The notes under the pieces were generated by a model. It was not told where the DNA came from. It did not search any database and saw nothing but the letters and a program-made list of their open reading frames with translations. Shown in pieces: positions 7,032 to 13,638 of a DNA stretch of 13,638 nt. The stretch's first letter is position 1, and each line of letters opens with the position of its first letter. The stretch is from Chitinophaga pinensis (lineage in GTDB: Bacteria; Bacteroidota; Bacteroidia; Chitinophagales; Chitinophagaceae), in assembly GCA_945872805.1 (NCBI GenBank), contig CAMCBE010000015.1, positions 1-13,638 of the forward strand, given 5' to 3'. A program made the position numbers and the translations under genes.

Positions 7032-7583
7032 ATGATTAAGATTAAGAAGGGTACCCTGCTCATTGCAGAACCATTTTTGAAAGACCTAGATTTTCAACGT
7101 TCAGTTGTATTGATTTGTGACCATCAACGAGAAGGAACATTTGGCGTCACAATAAACAAACCAATTGATATTAAAATTGCTACGCTCGTTGAGGAACTGG
7201 AAGCATATAACAATCCGATTTTTAATGGTGGGCCTGTGAACCGTGAGCATATCCATTTTCTTCACACTTTTCCAAATCTCATTCCCGGCGGAGAACTAAT
7301 TAGCGATCATATATATTGGGGAGGTGACTTTCAAATTGCAACTCAGCTTATTCAAAAAAACAAAATTGATCCTGATGGAATTAAGTTTTTTGTTGGGTAT
7401 GCTGGATGGGGCGAAGGTCAACTAAAAAAGGAAATGGATGAAAAAAGCTGGCTAATCACCTCCGCAACGAGAGATATTGTATTTCATAAAAACCCTGCAA
7501 AAATATGGGTGGATGCAGTTAAAAAACTGGATGATGATTTTCATCCCATCATCAACTATCCGTTAGATCCCTCATTTAATTAA
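7032..7583 (+). CDS. yqgE: UPF0301 family protein YqgE (AlgH-like)
   Basis: A 183-residue soluble protein of the YqgE/AlgH (DUF179, UPF0301) family. Diagnostic blocks are KGTLLIAEPFLKDLDFQRSV (6-25), LICDHQREGTFGVTINKP (27-44), NGGPVNREHIHFLHT (65-79) and VGYAGWGEGQLKKEM (121-135). Length is typical. The family is widespread and structurally characterised, but its biochemical role is not settled; AlgH was linked to alginate regulation in Pseudomonas. It has its own upstream region, divergent from the kinase (143-nt gap), and converges on the MFS gene with overlapping stops. Start ATG 7032-7034 gives the standard N-terminus. I saw no convincing promoter for it. Confidence 0.94.
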   Translation: MIKIKKGTLLIAEPFLKDLDFQRSVVLICDHQREGTFGVTINKPIDIKIATLVEELEAYNNPIFNGGPVNREHIHFLHTFPNLIPGGELISDHIYWGGDFQIATQLIQKNKIDPDGIKFFVGYAGWGEGQLKKEMDEKSWLITSATRDIVFHKNPAKIWVDAVKKLDDDFHPIINYPLDPSFN

Positions 7584-8719
7584 TCTGTACTTACTTTCAC
7601 ATACCTGCTTAACAACCACATGGTAAAACCAAGTAAACAGACAACGATTAGCGCAAGGCGAAGGCCTATTTGATGAGCAATGAATCCGATGCAAGGTGGC
7701 CCTAGCAGAAACCCCGTAAATCCTACGCTACTCACTGCGGCAAGCGCAGCTGATGGTGCCATCGTCTTACTTTTTGCTGCAAGGAAATAGACGATCGGAA
7801 ATACAGAAGACACGCCTAATCCCACAAAAGAAAATCCAATAATTACTGCTACAGGTAGGCTTATAAATAAAGCTAGGCCCATTCCGATGAACACAAAAAA
7901 CCCATTTAATTGCAATACTTTTTTATACCCAAAATGCTGAACCAATCTATCACCCATAAACCTTCCAACAGCCATACAAAATGCAAATGAAATATACCCT
8001 GCTGTACTAACTTTTTGTAATCCGACTAACAAATTTCGGTAATATAGTGAACTCCAATCTGCCATTGCACCTTCACACATGGCGGCACAAAAACAAATAA
8101 AGCCCAATACCAATAACCCTTTATTGGGAAGTACGATTATTTTTGTCTGATGTTCAACGGCCTGATCAGCAATGAGGTAAAATGAAAGGAGAATACTCAT
8201 CACTAAGCCAAACCCTCCAATCAACGAAAGATGCTCTATAGTTGTAAAACTTTCCTTCATTGTCCAACCCCCAATTAACGCAGCAGAAAATGCGCCAACA
8301 CTCCACATACCATGAAAGCCTGATAGAATAGGCTTAGTTTCTGTTTGTTGAACGGAAATAGCTTGTGTGTTCATTGCTATATTTAACAAATTCCCAATAA
8401 ATCCAAAAAAGAAAAGAGTTAGGGAAAGTAATGTTGTTATATCTACAATTGAAATAAAATACAACAATAATGAATAAGAAATCAATGAAATGGTAGTGAT
8501 TAATTTACTTCCGAATTTATGTACAATCCAACCAGCGAACGGAAGAGCAATCAAAGCTCCAAGTGGGAGTGAAAATAGGACAGCACCTAGTTCAGCTTCA
8601 TTATAATGAAATGCATCTTTAACGGAAGGGATACGGGAAGCCCAGGTTGCAAAAAATAAACCACTGTTAAAAAAACAAATAGAAACTGCAATTCTTGTTA
8701 AAAGCTTTTTTCTGTACAC
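7580..8719 (-). CDS. MFS transporter, YbjJ-like
   Basis: A 379-residue inner-membrane protein with about 12 hydrophobic segments, fitting the major facilitator superfamily. Subfamily marks are SGLFFATWASRIPSVKDAF (19-37) in TM1, a motif-A-like GWIVHKFGSK (63-72), SGFHGMWSVGAF (133-144), EGAMADWSSLYYR (216-228) and a second motif A, GRFMGDRLVQHFGYKK (252-267). These resemble E. coli YbjJ and related uncharacterised permeases. The substrate cannot be told from sequence. The start is GTG at 8717-8719; no in-frame ATG fits. The gene lies 74 nt after atpC on the same strand with no clear promoter in the gap, so read-through from atpDC is possible. Its stop overlaps the yqgE stop. Confidence 0.88.
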   Translation of the reverse strand: MYRKKLLTRIAVSICFFNSGLFFATWASRIPSVKDAFHYNEAELGAVLFSLPLGALIALPFAGWIVHKFGSKLITTISLISYSLLLYFISIVDITTLLSLTLFFFGFIGNLLNIAMNTQAISVQQTETKPILSGFHGMWSVGAFSAALIGGWTMKESFTTIEHLSLIGGFGLVMSILLSFYLIADQAVEHQTKIIVLPNKGLLVLGFICFCAAMCEGAMADWSSLYYRNLLVGLQKVSTAGYISFAFCMAVGRFMGDRLVQHFGYKKVLQLNGFFVFIGMGLALFISLPVAVIIGFSFVGLGVSSVFPIVYFLAAKSKTMAPSAALAAVSSVGFTGFLLGPPCIGFIAHQIGLRLALIVVCLLGFTMWLLSRYVKVSTD

Positions 8720-8793
8720 GTCAGTGGATAATGATTCTGTAGGCTGATTGTGCCTTCGGAAAAGTTTGTATTGAATAGAAATAAGTCCGAATA

Positions 8794-9048
8794 CTATGCC
8801 ACTTCTGCTCCTTCGAGTAATATAGTTACTTTATTATTCAGTACTTCGATGAAACCACCTGCAATAGAATACTTACTTGACTTACCATTGCGGTCCAATA
8901 ACAATTTTAAAATACCTGATCCCAATGCACTAACCAAGGGTGCATGTTTTTCAAGTACCTCAAAAGAACCATTTACACCGGGTAATTGAACACCATAAAC
9001 ATCACCTACAAACAATTTTTTCTCCGGTGTTAATATTTCGATCTGCAT
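8794..9048 (-). CDS. atpC: F1Fo ATP synthase epsilon subunit (short form)
   Basis: An 84-residue subunit of the F1 central stalk. It aligns with the N-terminal beta-sandwich domain of epsilon: MQIEILTPEKKLFVGDV (1-17), QLPGVNGSFEVLEKHAPLVS (21-40) and YSIAGGFIEVLNNKVTIL (59-76). The usual C-terminal two-helix domain (E. coli epsilon is about 139 residues) is absent. The frame ends cleanly in TAG without a frameshift, and I recall such short epsilons in Bacteroidota. Without the helical arm, the epsilon-mediated autoinhibition known in E. coli and Bacillus is unlikely. The start ATG 9046-9048 is 22 nt after the atpD stop, so the two are almost certainly cotranscribed. Confidence 0.95.
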   Translation of the reverse strand: MQIEILTPEKKLFVGDVYGVQLPGVNGSFEVLEKHAPLVSALGSGILKLLLDRNGKSSKYSIAGGFIEVLNNKVTILLEGAEVA

Positions 9049-9070
9049 GATTTTAAATTTGATTTAGTCA

Positions 9071-10570
9071 TTAAGACTTTGCAGATTCCATCATTTTTTT
9101 ACCTTTCTCAATAGCATCTTCAATACTACCAACTAGATTGAATGCTGCTTCTGGGTATTCATCGACTTCACCATCCATAATCATATTGAATCCACGAATG
9201 GTATCTTCGATATTAACAAACACCCCTTTGAGACCAGTAAATTGTTCTGCCACATGGAAAGGCTGACTTAGGAAACGTTGAACCCTTCTTGCACGGCTGA
9301 CTGTTAATTTATCTTCATCGCTCAATTCATCCATACCAAGGATTGCAATAATATCTTGCAATTCTTTGTAGCGTTGTAAAATAAGTTTAACCTTATTTGC
9401 ACAATTATAATGGGCATCTCCAACAATCATTGGAGTAAGAATTCGTGAAGTAGAATCCAGCGGATCAACCGCAGGATAAATTCCAAGGTCAGCAATTTTC
9501 CTACTCAATACTGTTGTAGCATCAAGGTGGGCAAATGTTGTAGCTGGAGCTGGATCGGTAAGGTCATCAGCTGGAACATAAACAGCCTGAACAGAAGTGA
9601 TTGAACCATTTCGTGTTGAAGTAATTCTTTCTTGCATCAATCCCATTTCAGTAGCAAGTGTAGGTTGGTATCCTACCGCAGAAGGCATCCTTCCCAGTAA
9701 AGCTGATACTTCAGATCCTGCTTGTGTAAAACGGAAGATATTGTCAACAAAGAATAAGATATCCTTCCCTTTTCCTTCGCCATCACCATCACGGAAATAT
9801 TCTGCAATAGTTAGTCCACTCAAGGCAACACGAGCACGTGCTCCAGGTGGTTCATTCATTTGTCCGAACACGAATGTGGCCTTGGAATCTTTAAGTCCTT
9901 CCATATCCACCTTCTCTAAATCCCAACCACCTTCTTCCATGCTATGTTTGAACTCGTCGCCGTATTTCATGATACCAGCTTCGATCATTTCTCTTAGTAG
10001 ATCATTTCCTTCACGAGTACGCTCTCCTACACCGGCAAAAACCGATAAGCCACCATACCCTTTAGCGATATTGTTGATTAATTCTTGAATCAATACTGTT
10101 TTACCTACACCAGCTCCACCAAACAATCCAATCTTTCCACCTTTTGCATATGGTTCGATAAGATCGATCACTTTAATACCTGTGTATAATATTTCTGAAG
10201 CAGTACTAAGGTCTTCAAATCGTGGAGGTTGAGCATGAATAGGACGTCCATTTGCTTTAGAAACGGCTGGTAATCCATCAATAGGATCACCTGTCACATT
10301 AAACAAACGACCATTGATTGCCTCTCCGATAGGCATTGCAATTGCCTTACCTGTATCAAAAACAGGCGTACCCCTTACCAACCCCTCAGTTCCATCCATT
10401 GCGATACACCTAACGCTATCCTCACCAAGGTGTTGTTGAACCTCCATCACTAGCTTGTCTCCATTTTCTCTCTGAAGTTCTAATGCATTGTAAATCTCAG
10501 GGAGTTGACCCTCAAAATGTACGTCAACAACGGCACCAATGACTTGCTTAACTTTTCCTGTAATAGCCAT
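9071..10570 (-). CDS. atpD: F1Fo ATP synthase catalytic beta subunit
   Basis: A 499-residue catalytic subunit of F1-ATPase at the cytoplasmic face of the inner membrane. Motifs are Walker A GGAGVGKT (151-158), GERTREGND with catalytic Glu183 (182-190), GQMNEPPGARARVALSGLT (236-254), Walker B ILFFVD (271-276) and MPSAVGYQPTLATEMG (295-310). Compared with E. coli beta there is an insertion of about 25 residues around 200-228 (charged, GDEFKHSMEEGGW...) and a small Gly/Asp/Lys insertion at 261-268; both appear clade-typical from memory. The pair atpD-atpC stands alone here, with no atpA, atpG or Fo genes in the window, as is frequent in Bacteroidota. A TAnnTTTG element lies 39 nt upstream of the start. 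Confidence 0.98.
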   Translation of the reverse strand: MAITGKVKQVIGAVVDVHFEGQLPEIYNALELQRENGDKLVMEVQQHLGEDSVRCIAMDGTEGLVRGTPVFDTGKAIAMPIGEAINGRLFNVTGDPIDGLPAVSKANGRPIHAQPPRFEDLSTASEILYTGIKVIDLIEPYAKGGKIGLFGGAGVGKTVLIQELINNIAKGYGGLSVFAGVGERTREGNDLLREMIEAGIMKYGDEFKHSMEEGGWDLEKVDMEGLKDSKATFVFGQMNEPPGARARVALSGLTIAEYFRDGDGEGKGKDILFFVDNIFRFTQAGSEVSALLGRMPSAVGYQPTLATEMGLMQERITSTRNGSITSVQAVYVPADDLTDPAPATTFAHLDATTVLSRKIADLGIYPAVDPLDSTSRILTPMIVGDAHYNCANKVKLILQRYKELQDIIAILGMDELSDEDKLTVSRARRVQRFLSQPFHVAEQFTGLKGVFVNIEDTIRGFNMIMDGEVDEYPEAAFNLVGSIEDAIEKGKKMMESAKS

Positions 10571-10608
10571 AATTCTATTTTATATTGAAATGAGTCTATT
10601 TTCGGCCG

Positions 10609-10616
10609 CAAAGATA
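10609..10616 (-). promoter_or_regulatory. atpD -7 promoter element TATCTTTG
   Basis: The minus strand reads TATCTTTG, an exact TAnnTTTG match of the Bacteroidota housekeeping promoter, followed by GC. It lies 38 nt upstream of the atpD ATG, giving a leader of about 30 nt. The -33 position has only a T-rich stretch, not a clear TTG, so the upstream element is weak. Confidence 0.55.
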
Positions 10617-10645
10617 AAGAGGAAGGGTAGATTAGAAAAATAGAA

Positions 10646-10661
10646 ATCAAGATTTTTTGAT
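10646..10661 (-). terminator. Weak hairpin after glpF, possible terminator
   Basis: In the glpF transcript sense ATCAA and TTGAT form a 5-bp stem around a 6-nt loop, followed by an interrupted T-rich tract (TTCTATTTTTC). It sits 27 nt after the glpF stop and upstream of the atpD promoter, where a terminator would be expected. The stem is short and AT-rich, so support is low. Confidence 0.22.
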
Positions 10662-10688
10662 ATTACCCGTAAAATAAATAATTCAAGG

Positions 10689-11393
10689 TCATAAGAGCCT
10701 AAAAAGCAAGGCAGCTAAAACTGCACCAATAATAGGACCAATCACTGGAATCCATGCATATGGCCAATCTCCCGAACCTTTGTTGGGAATAGGTAAAATG
10801 CTATGCATTATACGAGGACCTAGATCCCGCGCAGGGTTTATAGAATATCCAGTTGGGCCTCCCATGCTAAGGCCAATGCCTAAAACCAATAAGGCAACTG
10901 GCAAGGCGTCTAATGCCCCAAGCTTCATCTCGCCTTTTTGAATAAAAAAGATAGCCATCATGAATACAAATGTGGCAACGATTTCAGTCAGCAGATTGCT
11001 GACTGAATTTCGTATAGCAGGGGCATTTGAAAATACAGCGAGAATATTTTCAGCGCTTTTGGTTGCTGTGAAATGATCCTTATAGGTCACCCAGGTTAAA
11101 ATCGATCCAATAAAGGCCCCAAGAAATTGGGCTAGGATATAGGAAGGCACCTGATTCCAACTGAATTTTCCAGCTACTGCTAAGCCTAGCGTAACTGCAG
11201 GATTCAAGTGCGCCCCACTTGCATCTGCCGATATAAAAACACCTACAAACACTGCAATAGCCCATCCCAAAGCAATCACAAGGAGCCCTGCATTATTACC
11301 TTTTGTTCCATGAAGTAATACATTGGCCACGACACTAAGTCCGAGAGTAATCACAATGGAAGTACCGATAAGTTCAGCAACAAAAGGAGTCAT
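10689..11393 (-). CDS. glpF: Glycerol facilitator (aquaglyceroporin)
   Basis: A 234-residue integral membrane channel of the MIP family with six transmembrane helices and two half-helices. The pore motifs are HLNPAVT (N64-P65-A66) and SINPARD (N186-P187-A188). Asp190 after the second NPAR marks the glycerol-conducting branch rather than strict water channels. By position against E. coli GlpF, the selectivity filter is W44, G174, Y183 and R189: Tyr replaces E. coli Phe200, as in AQP3-type channels. It lets glycerol diffuse across the inner membrane for trapping by GlpK. The gene is last in glpK-glpD-glpF, 33 nt after glpD, probably on the same transcript. Start ATG 11391-11393 gives MTPFVAELIGT, normal for the family. 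Confidence 0.95.
   Translation of the reverse strand: MTPFVAELIGTSIVITLGLSVVANVLLHGTKGNNAGLLVIALGWAIAVFVGVFISADASGAHLNPAVTLGLAVAGKFSWNQVPSYILAQFLGAFIGSILTWVTYKDHFTATKSAENILAVFSNAPAIRNSVSNLLTEIVATFVFMMAIFFIQKGEMKLGALDALPVALLVLGIGLSMGGPTGYSINPARDLGPRIMHSILPIPNKGSGDWPYAWIPVIGPIIGAVLAALLFRLL
10983..11007. repeat. Perfect 11-bp inverted repeat with 3-nt loop inside glpF
   Basis: Arms TTCAGTCAGCA (10983-10993) and TGCTGACTGAA (10997-11007) are exact reverse complements separated by GAT. In the glpF mRNA this would form a stable stem-loop in the stretch encoding NSVSNLLTE (about residues 129-137), in the loop and start of the helix following the first half of the channel. No run of T follows, so it does not look like an intrinsic terminator. 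Function unknown; it may be coincidental coding sequence. Confidence 0.7.
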
Positions 11394-11426
11394 AGTGTAT
11401 TAGTTTTATACAAAATAAGAAAAAAA

Positions 11427-12986
11427 TCAAACTTTAATCAGATAGCTTGATGCAAGTTCATAGAAGTCATTCACTTGCTCCTGCTGCCACTCAGCATCCC
11501 TACCCAACTCCTTAGCCATCAATTGTGCTACTAATGGAGCAGATTCAATGGCAGCCTTTGCGTTCAAGAATAGTAATCTACCCCGTCTCGCTAAATAATC
11601 TTCAACATTCAATGCCATCTCGTGCTGAACAGACCAAATCACCTCTGCTTGGCAATATTCATAATCTGGATGAATTTTTTGAGATAACGATGGCTGCGCT
11701 TCAATCATCTTGATGATAAATTCAGCATCAGAACCAAATGAAGAAAATTGATCACCATATTTTATCTGTGAGGAGTATCCATGTAGCCTTAAATTACGTG
11801 TAGAACATTTAATAATGGGTAGTTTCCCAACAAATGCAGCATTACTCACGGCATCCTTAGCCATCTTTCTATAGGTTGTCCACTTCCCTCCAGTAATCGT
11901 AATGAGATTACTCTTTGATACGAGGATAGTATGATCTCTAGAAGCGATGGCGGTGCTGCCCGTATTTGATGCTTTTACCAATGGCCTTAGGCCGGCAAAG
12001 ACAGAAAGCACATCGCTCCTTGTTATTTTCAGTGCATTATATTGATTAAAGTTTCTAAGTATAAATTCTATTTCTTCATCCAATGCTATCGGCTCCTCAC
12101 TAATGATATTGAGTGGGGTATCTGTTGTACCAATAACTACCGAATCATGCCAAGGCAACGCAAAAAGAACACGACCATCAGTTGTTTTTGGAATCATCAT
12201 GGCACCCGAACCTGGAAAGAATTTTTTACTCACTACCAAATGAACACCTTGAGATGGCATAACCATTGCAGGTGTTTTGGCATCGTCCATGCCAATGACC
12301 TGGTCAACAAATACACCTGTTGCATTGATAACTGTTTTTCCACGAATAGAATACGCTGTATCTTCTATTTCATTCATTGCTTCAACGCCAGCTACTTTCC
12401 CATTTTCTTTTATCAAACCGACAACCCCAAAATAGTTGATTACCGTAGCACCTAAATCTGTTGCAGTTTGCGCAAGTGCAATAGCAAGCCTTGAATCATC
12501 AAATTGTCCATCGGCATAAGCAATACCGCCCTTTAGTTTTCTTCCTTCTAGGGATGGCATTACACTTAACAATGATTTTTTTCCAATGATGGATGTTCGT
12601 CCTAAGCTCAGTTTGTTGGAAAGCAAATCATAGATCAATAAACCGCTTCCGTAAAACAGTTGTTGCCAATAAGAATAGGCAGGGATAATAAATTTTTGAA
12701 TACGCGTAAGGTGTGGCGCGTTTTTTAATAAAAATCCACGCTCTCTTAAGGCATCCATTACTAGCTTTAAATTACCTTGTGCTAGATACCTCACACCGCC
12801 ATGCACCAGTTTTGTACTTCTACTTGATGTGCCTTTGGCAAAGTCATTTTTTTCAAGGAGCAGCACACTAAACCCTCGTTTTGCAGCATCAACAGCAATG
12901 CCAAGTCCAGTTGCCCCTCCACCAATAACGATCATATCCCATACAGCGGTCTGCTGTATTTTTTCAATTGCACTTTTTCTATTCAC
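11427..12986 (-). CDS. glpD: FAD-dependent glycerol-3-phosphate dehydrogenase
   Basis: A 519-residue membrane-associated flavoprotein that oxidises sn-glycerol 3-phosphate to dihydroxyacetone phosphate and passes electrons to the quinone pool. The N-terminal Rossmann motif is DMIVIGGGATGLGIAVDAAK (17-36), with E45 for the FAD ribose, then the family signature GTSSRSTKLVHGGVRYL (52-68). Further support comes from VINATGVFVDQV, MMIPKTTDGRVLFALPW, VVIGTTDTP and ITGGKWTTYRKMA, the last being the conserved DAO-type C-terminal block. A GlpD C-terminal helical domain follows. Length fits aerobic GlpD. The start is GTG at 12984-12986; no nearby in-frame ATG precedes the Rossmann motif. It lies 47 nt downstream of glpK and 33 nt upstream of glpF in a glycerol operon. 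Confidence 0.96.
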   Translation of the reverse strand: MNRKSAIEKIQQTAVWDMIVIGGGATGLGIAVDAAKRGFSVLLLEKNDFAKGTSSRSTKLVHGGVRYLAQGNLKLVMDALRERGFLLKNAPHLTRIQKFIIPAYSYWQQLFYGSGLLIYDLLSNKLSLGRTSIIGKKSLLSVMPSLEGRKLKGGIAYADGQFDDSRLAIALAQTATDLGATVINYFGVVGLIKENGKVAGVEAMNEIEDTAYSIRGKTVINATGVFVDQVIGMDDAKTPAMVMPSQGVHLVVSKKFFPGSGAMMIPKTTDGRVLFALPWHDSVVIGTTDTPLNIISEEPIALDEEIEFILRNFNQYNALKITRSDVLSVFAGLRPLVKASNTGSTAIASRDHTILVSKSNLITITGGKWTTYRKMAKDAVSNAAFVGKLPIIKCSTRNLRLHGYSSQIKYGDQFSSFGSDAEFIIKMIEAQPSLSQKIHPDYEYCQAEVIWSVQHEMALNVEDYLARRGRLLFLNAKAAIESAPLVAQLMAKELGRDAEWQQEQVNDFYELASSYLIKV

Positions 12987-13033
12987 TGCTTAATATTATA
13001 ATGAGCTAAATTCAAATACCTAAAACAAAAAAT

Positions 13034-13638
13034 CTACCCTCTACTCCAAGCTAAAACGGCATTAACCGCTCTCTGCCATTGAAATAAATATTTTTCTTTT
13101 TTATCAAGATCCATCTTAGGAATGAATGAAGCCGATTCTTTCCATTGAGAAGAAATTTCATCAATGCTTCCCCAAAAACCAACGGCTAGTCCAGCTAGAT
13201 ATGCAGCACCCAAAGCAGTAGTCTCGATAACTTCAGGTCTGATTACTTTCACGCCAAGCACATCACTTTGAAATTGCATCAACAAATCATTTACCGTGGC
13301 GCCTCCATCAACGCGTAGTTCAGCAATGGGCAATCCTGCATCTGACTGCATGGCCTTTAACACATCATAGGTTTGAAACGCAATGCTTTCGAGTGTAGCA
13401 CGTGCAATATGTGCATCAGTTGTTCCTCTCGATAAACCAAAAATAGTACCCCTCGCATATGGATTCCAATGTGGTGTTCCAAGTCCAGCAAATGCCGGAA
13501 CAACGACTACGCCATCACTATCTACAACAGAAGTCGCTAGAGCTTGTACATCACTTGAAGTTTTGATTATTTTTAATCCATCCCTCAACCACTGCACTGC
13601 AGCACCTGCGATAAACACACTTCCTTCTAATGCATATG
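13034..13638 (-). CDS. glpK: Glycerol kinase, C-terminal fragment
   Basis: The last 200 residues of an FGGY-family glycerol kinase; the gene continues past the right edge. The reading frame stays open to the last base, beginning (x)YALEGSVFIAGAAVQWLRD, so the GTG at 13616-13618 is an internal valine codon, not a start. Conserved blocks are PAFAGLGTPHWNPYARG, FGLSRGTTDAHIARATLESI, LRVDGGATVNDLLMQFQSD and TALGAAYLAGLAVGFW, closely matching E. coli GlpK. The enzyme phosphorylates glycerol with ATP to sn-glycerol 3-phosphate, trapping it in the cytoplasm. It is the upstream gene of glpK-glpD-glpF; its start, promoter and any regulator are outside the window. Confidence 0.97.
   Translation of the reverse strand, partial: YALEGSVFIAGAAVQWLRDGLKIIKTSSDVQALATSVVDSDGVVVVPAFAGLGTPHWNPYARGTIFGLSRGTTDAHIARATLESIAFQTYDVLKAMQSDAGLPIAELRVDGGATVNDLLMQFQSDVLGVKVIRPEVIETTALGAAYLAGLAVGFWGSIDEISSQWKESASFIPKMDLDKKEKYLFQWQRAVNAVLAWSRG

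Noticed and set aside
8731..8742. TTATCCACT-like sequence upstream of the MFS gene (near 8724-8733) as a DnaA box
   Set aside because: It has a mismatch in the conserved final A and is isolated, unlike the cluster at 4182-4291.
9597..10088. 163-codon plus-strand frame inside atpD
   Set aside because: Antisense shadow of a highly conserved gene; composition reflects the atpD codons.
12042..12455. 137-codon plus-strand frame inside glpD
   Set aside because: Antisense shadow, Cys/His/Asn-rich odd composition, no family resemblance.
13616..13618. GTG as the start of a 194-residue glpK-like gene
   Set aside because: The frame continues upstream to the window edge with conserved glycerol kinase residues (YALEGS), so this is an internal codon of a truncated gene.

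Overview
The window looks like a chromosomal core region of a Bacteroidota bacterium, probably near Chitinophagaceae/Sphingobacteriia. The lineage call is inference from four things: AT-rich DNA; a division cluster in the order mraZ-rsmH-ftsL-like-ftsI(PASTA)-murE; an atpD-atpC pair separate from other ATP synthase genes and with a very short epsilon subunit; and Bacteroidota-type promoter elements (TTG ... TAnnTTTG), including TATCTTTG upstream of atpD. No transposon, phage gene, CRISPR array, tRNA or rRNA is visible, and no stretch longer than about 300 bases lacks a gene.

Layout. Positions 1-4095 hold the start of the division and cell-wall (dcw) cluster on the minus strand: mraZ, rsmH, a small FtsL-like membrane protein, a class B penicillin-binding protein with a C-terminal PASTA domain, and the first 45 codons of murE. 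Genes are tightly packed (2-52 nt gaps), consistent with one transcript. Positions 4096-4307 are a divergent control region. It holds three 10-bp-phased GTG-type repeats suited to MraZ, putative promoters in both directions, a perfect DnaA box (TTATCCACA) and two near-DnaA boxes, with an 11-bp inverted repeat joining the outer pair. queA (tRNA queuosine synthesis) follows on the plus strand, then a convergent orphan sensor histidine kinase. yqgE (UPF0301) is divergent from the kinase and convergent with a YbjJ-like MFS transporter; their stop codons overlap in the tetranucleotide TTAA.

Positions 8794-10570 encode the epsilon and beta subunits of F1-ATPase. Positions 10689-13638 carry a glycerol-use cluster transcribed glpK-glpD-glpF on the minus strand: kinase (cut by the window edge), FAD glycerol-3-phosphate dehydrogenase and aquaglyceroporin. 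Together they take up glycerol, phosphorylate it and oxidise it to dihydroxyacetone phosphate. No glpR-type regulator lies in the window.

This is essentially housekeeping DNA and I see no convincing undescribed multi-gene system. The items most worth a second look are the DnaA-box/MraZ-box region between mraZ and queA (possible DnaA-controlled promoter pair or replication-origin candidate), a strong 11-bp-stem hairpin inside glpF, and clade-type changes in AtpC, AtpD, QueA and GlpF.
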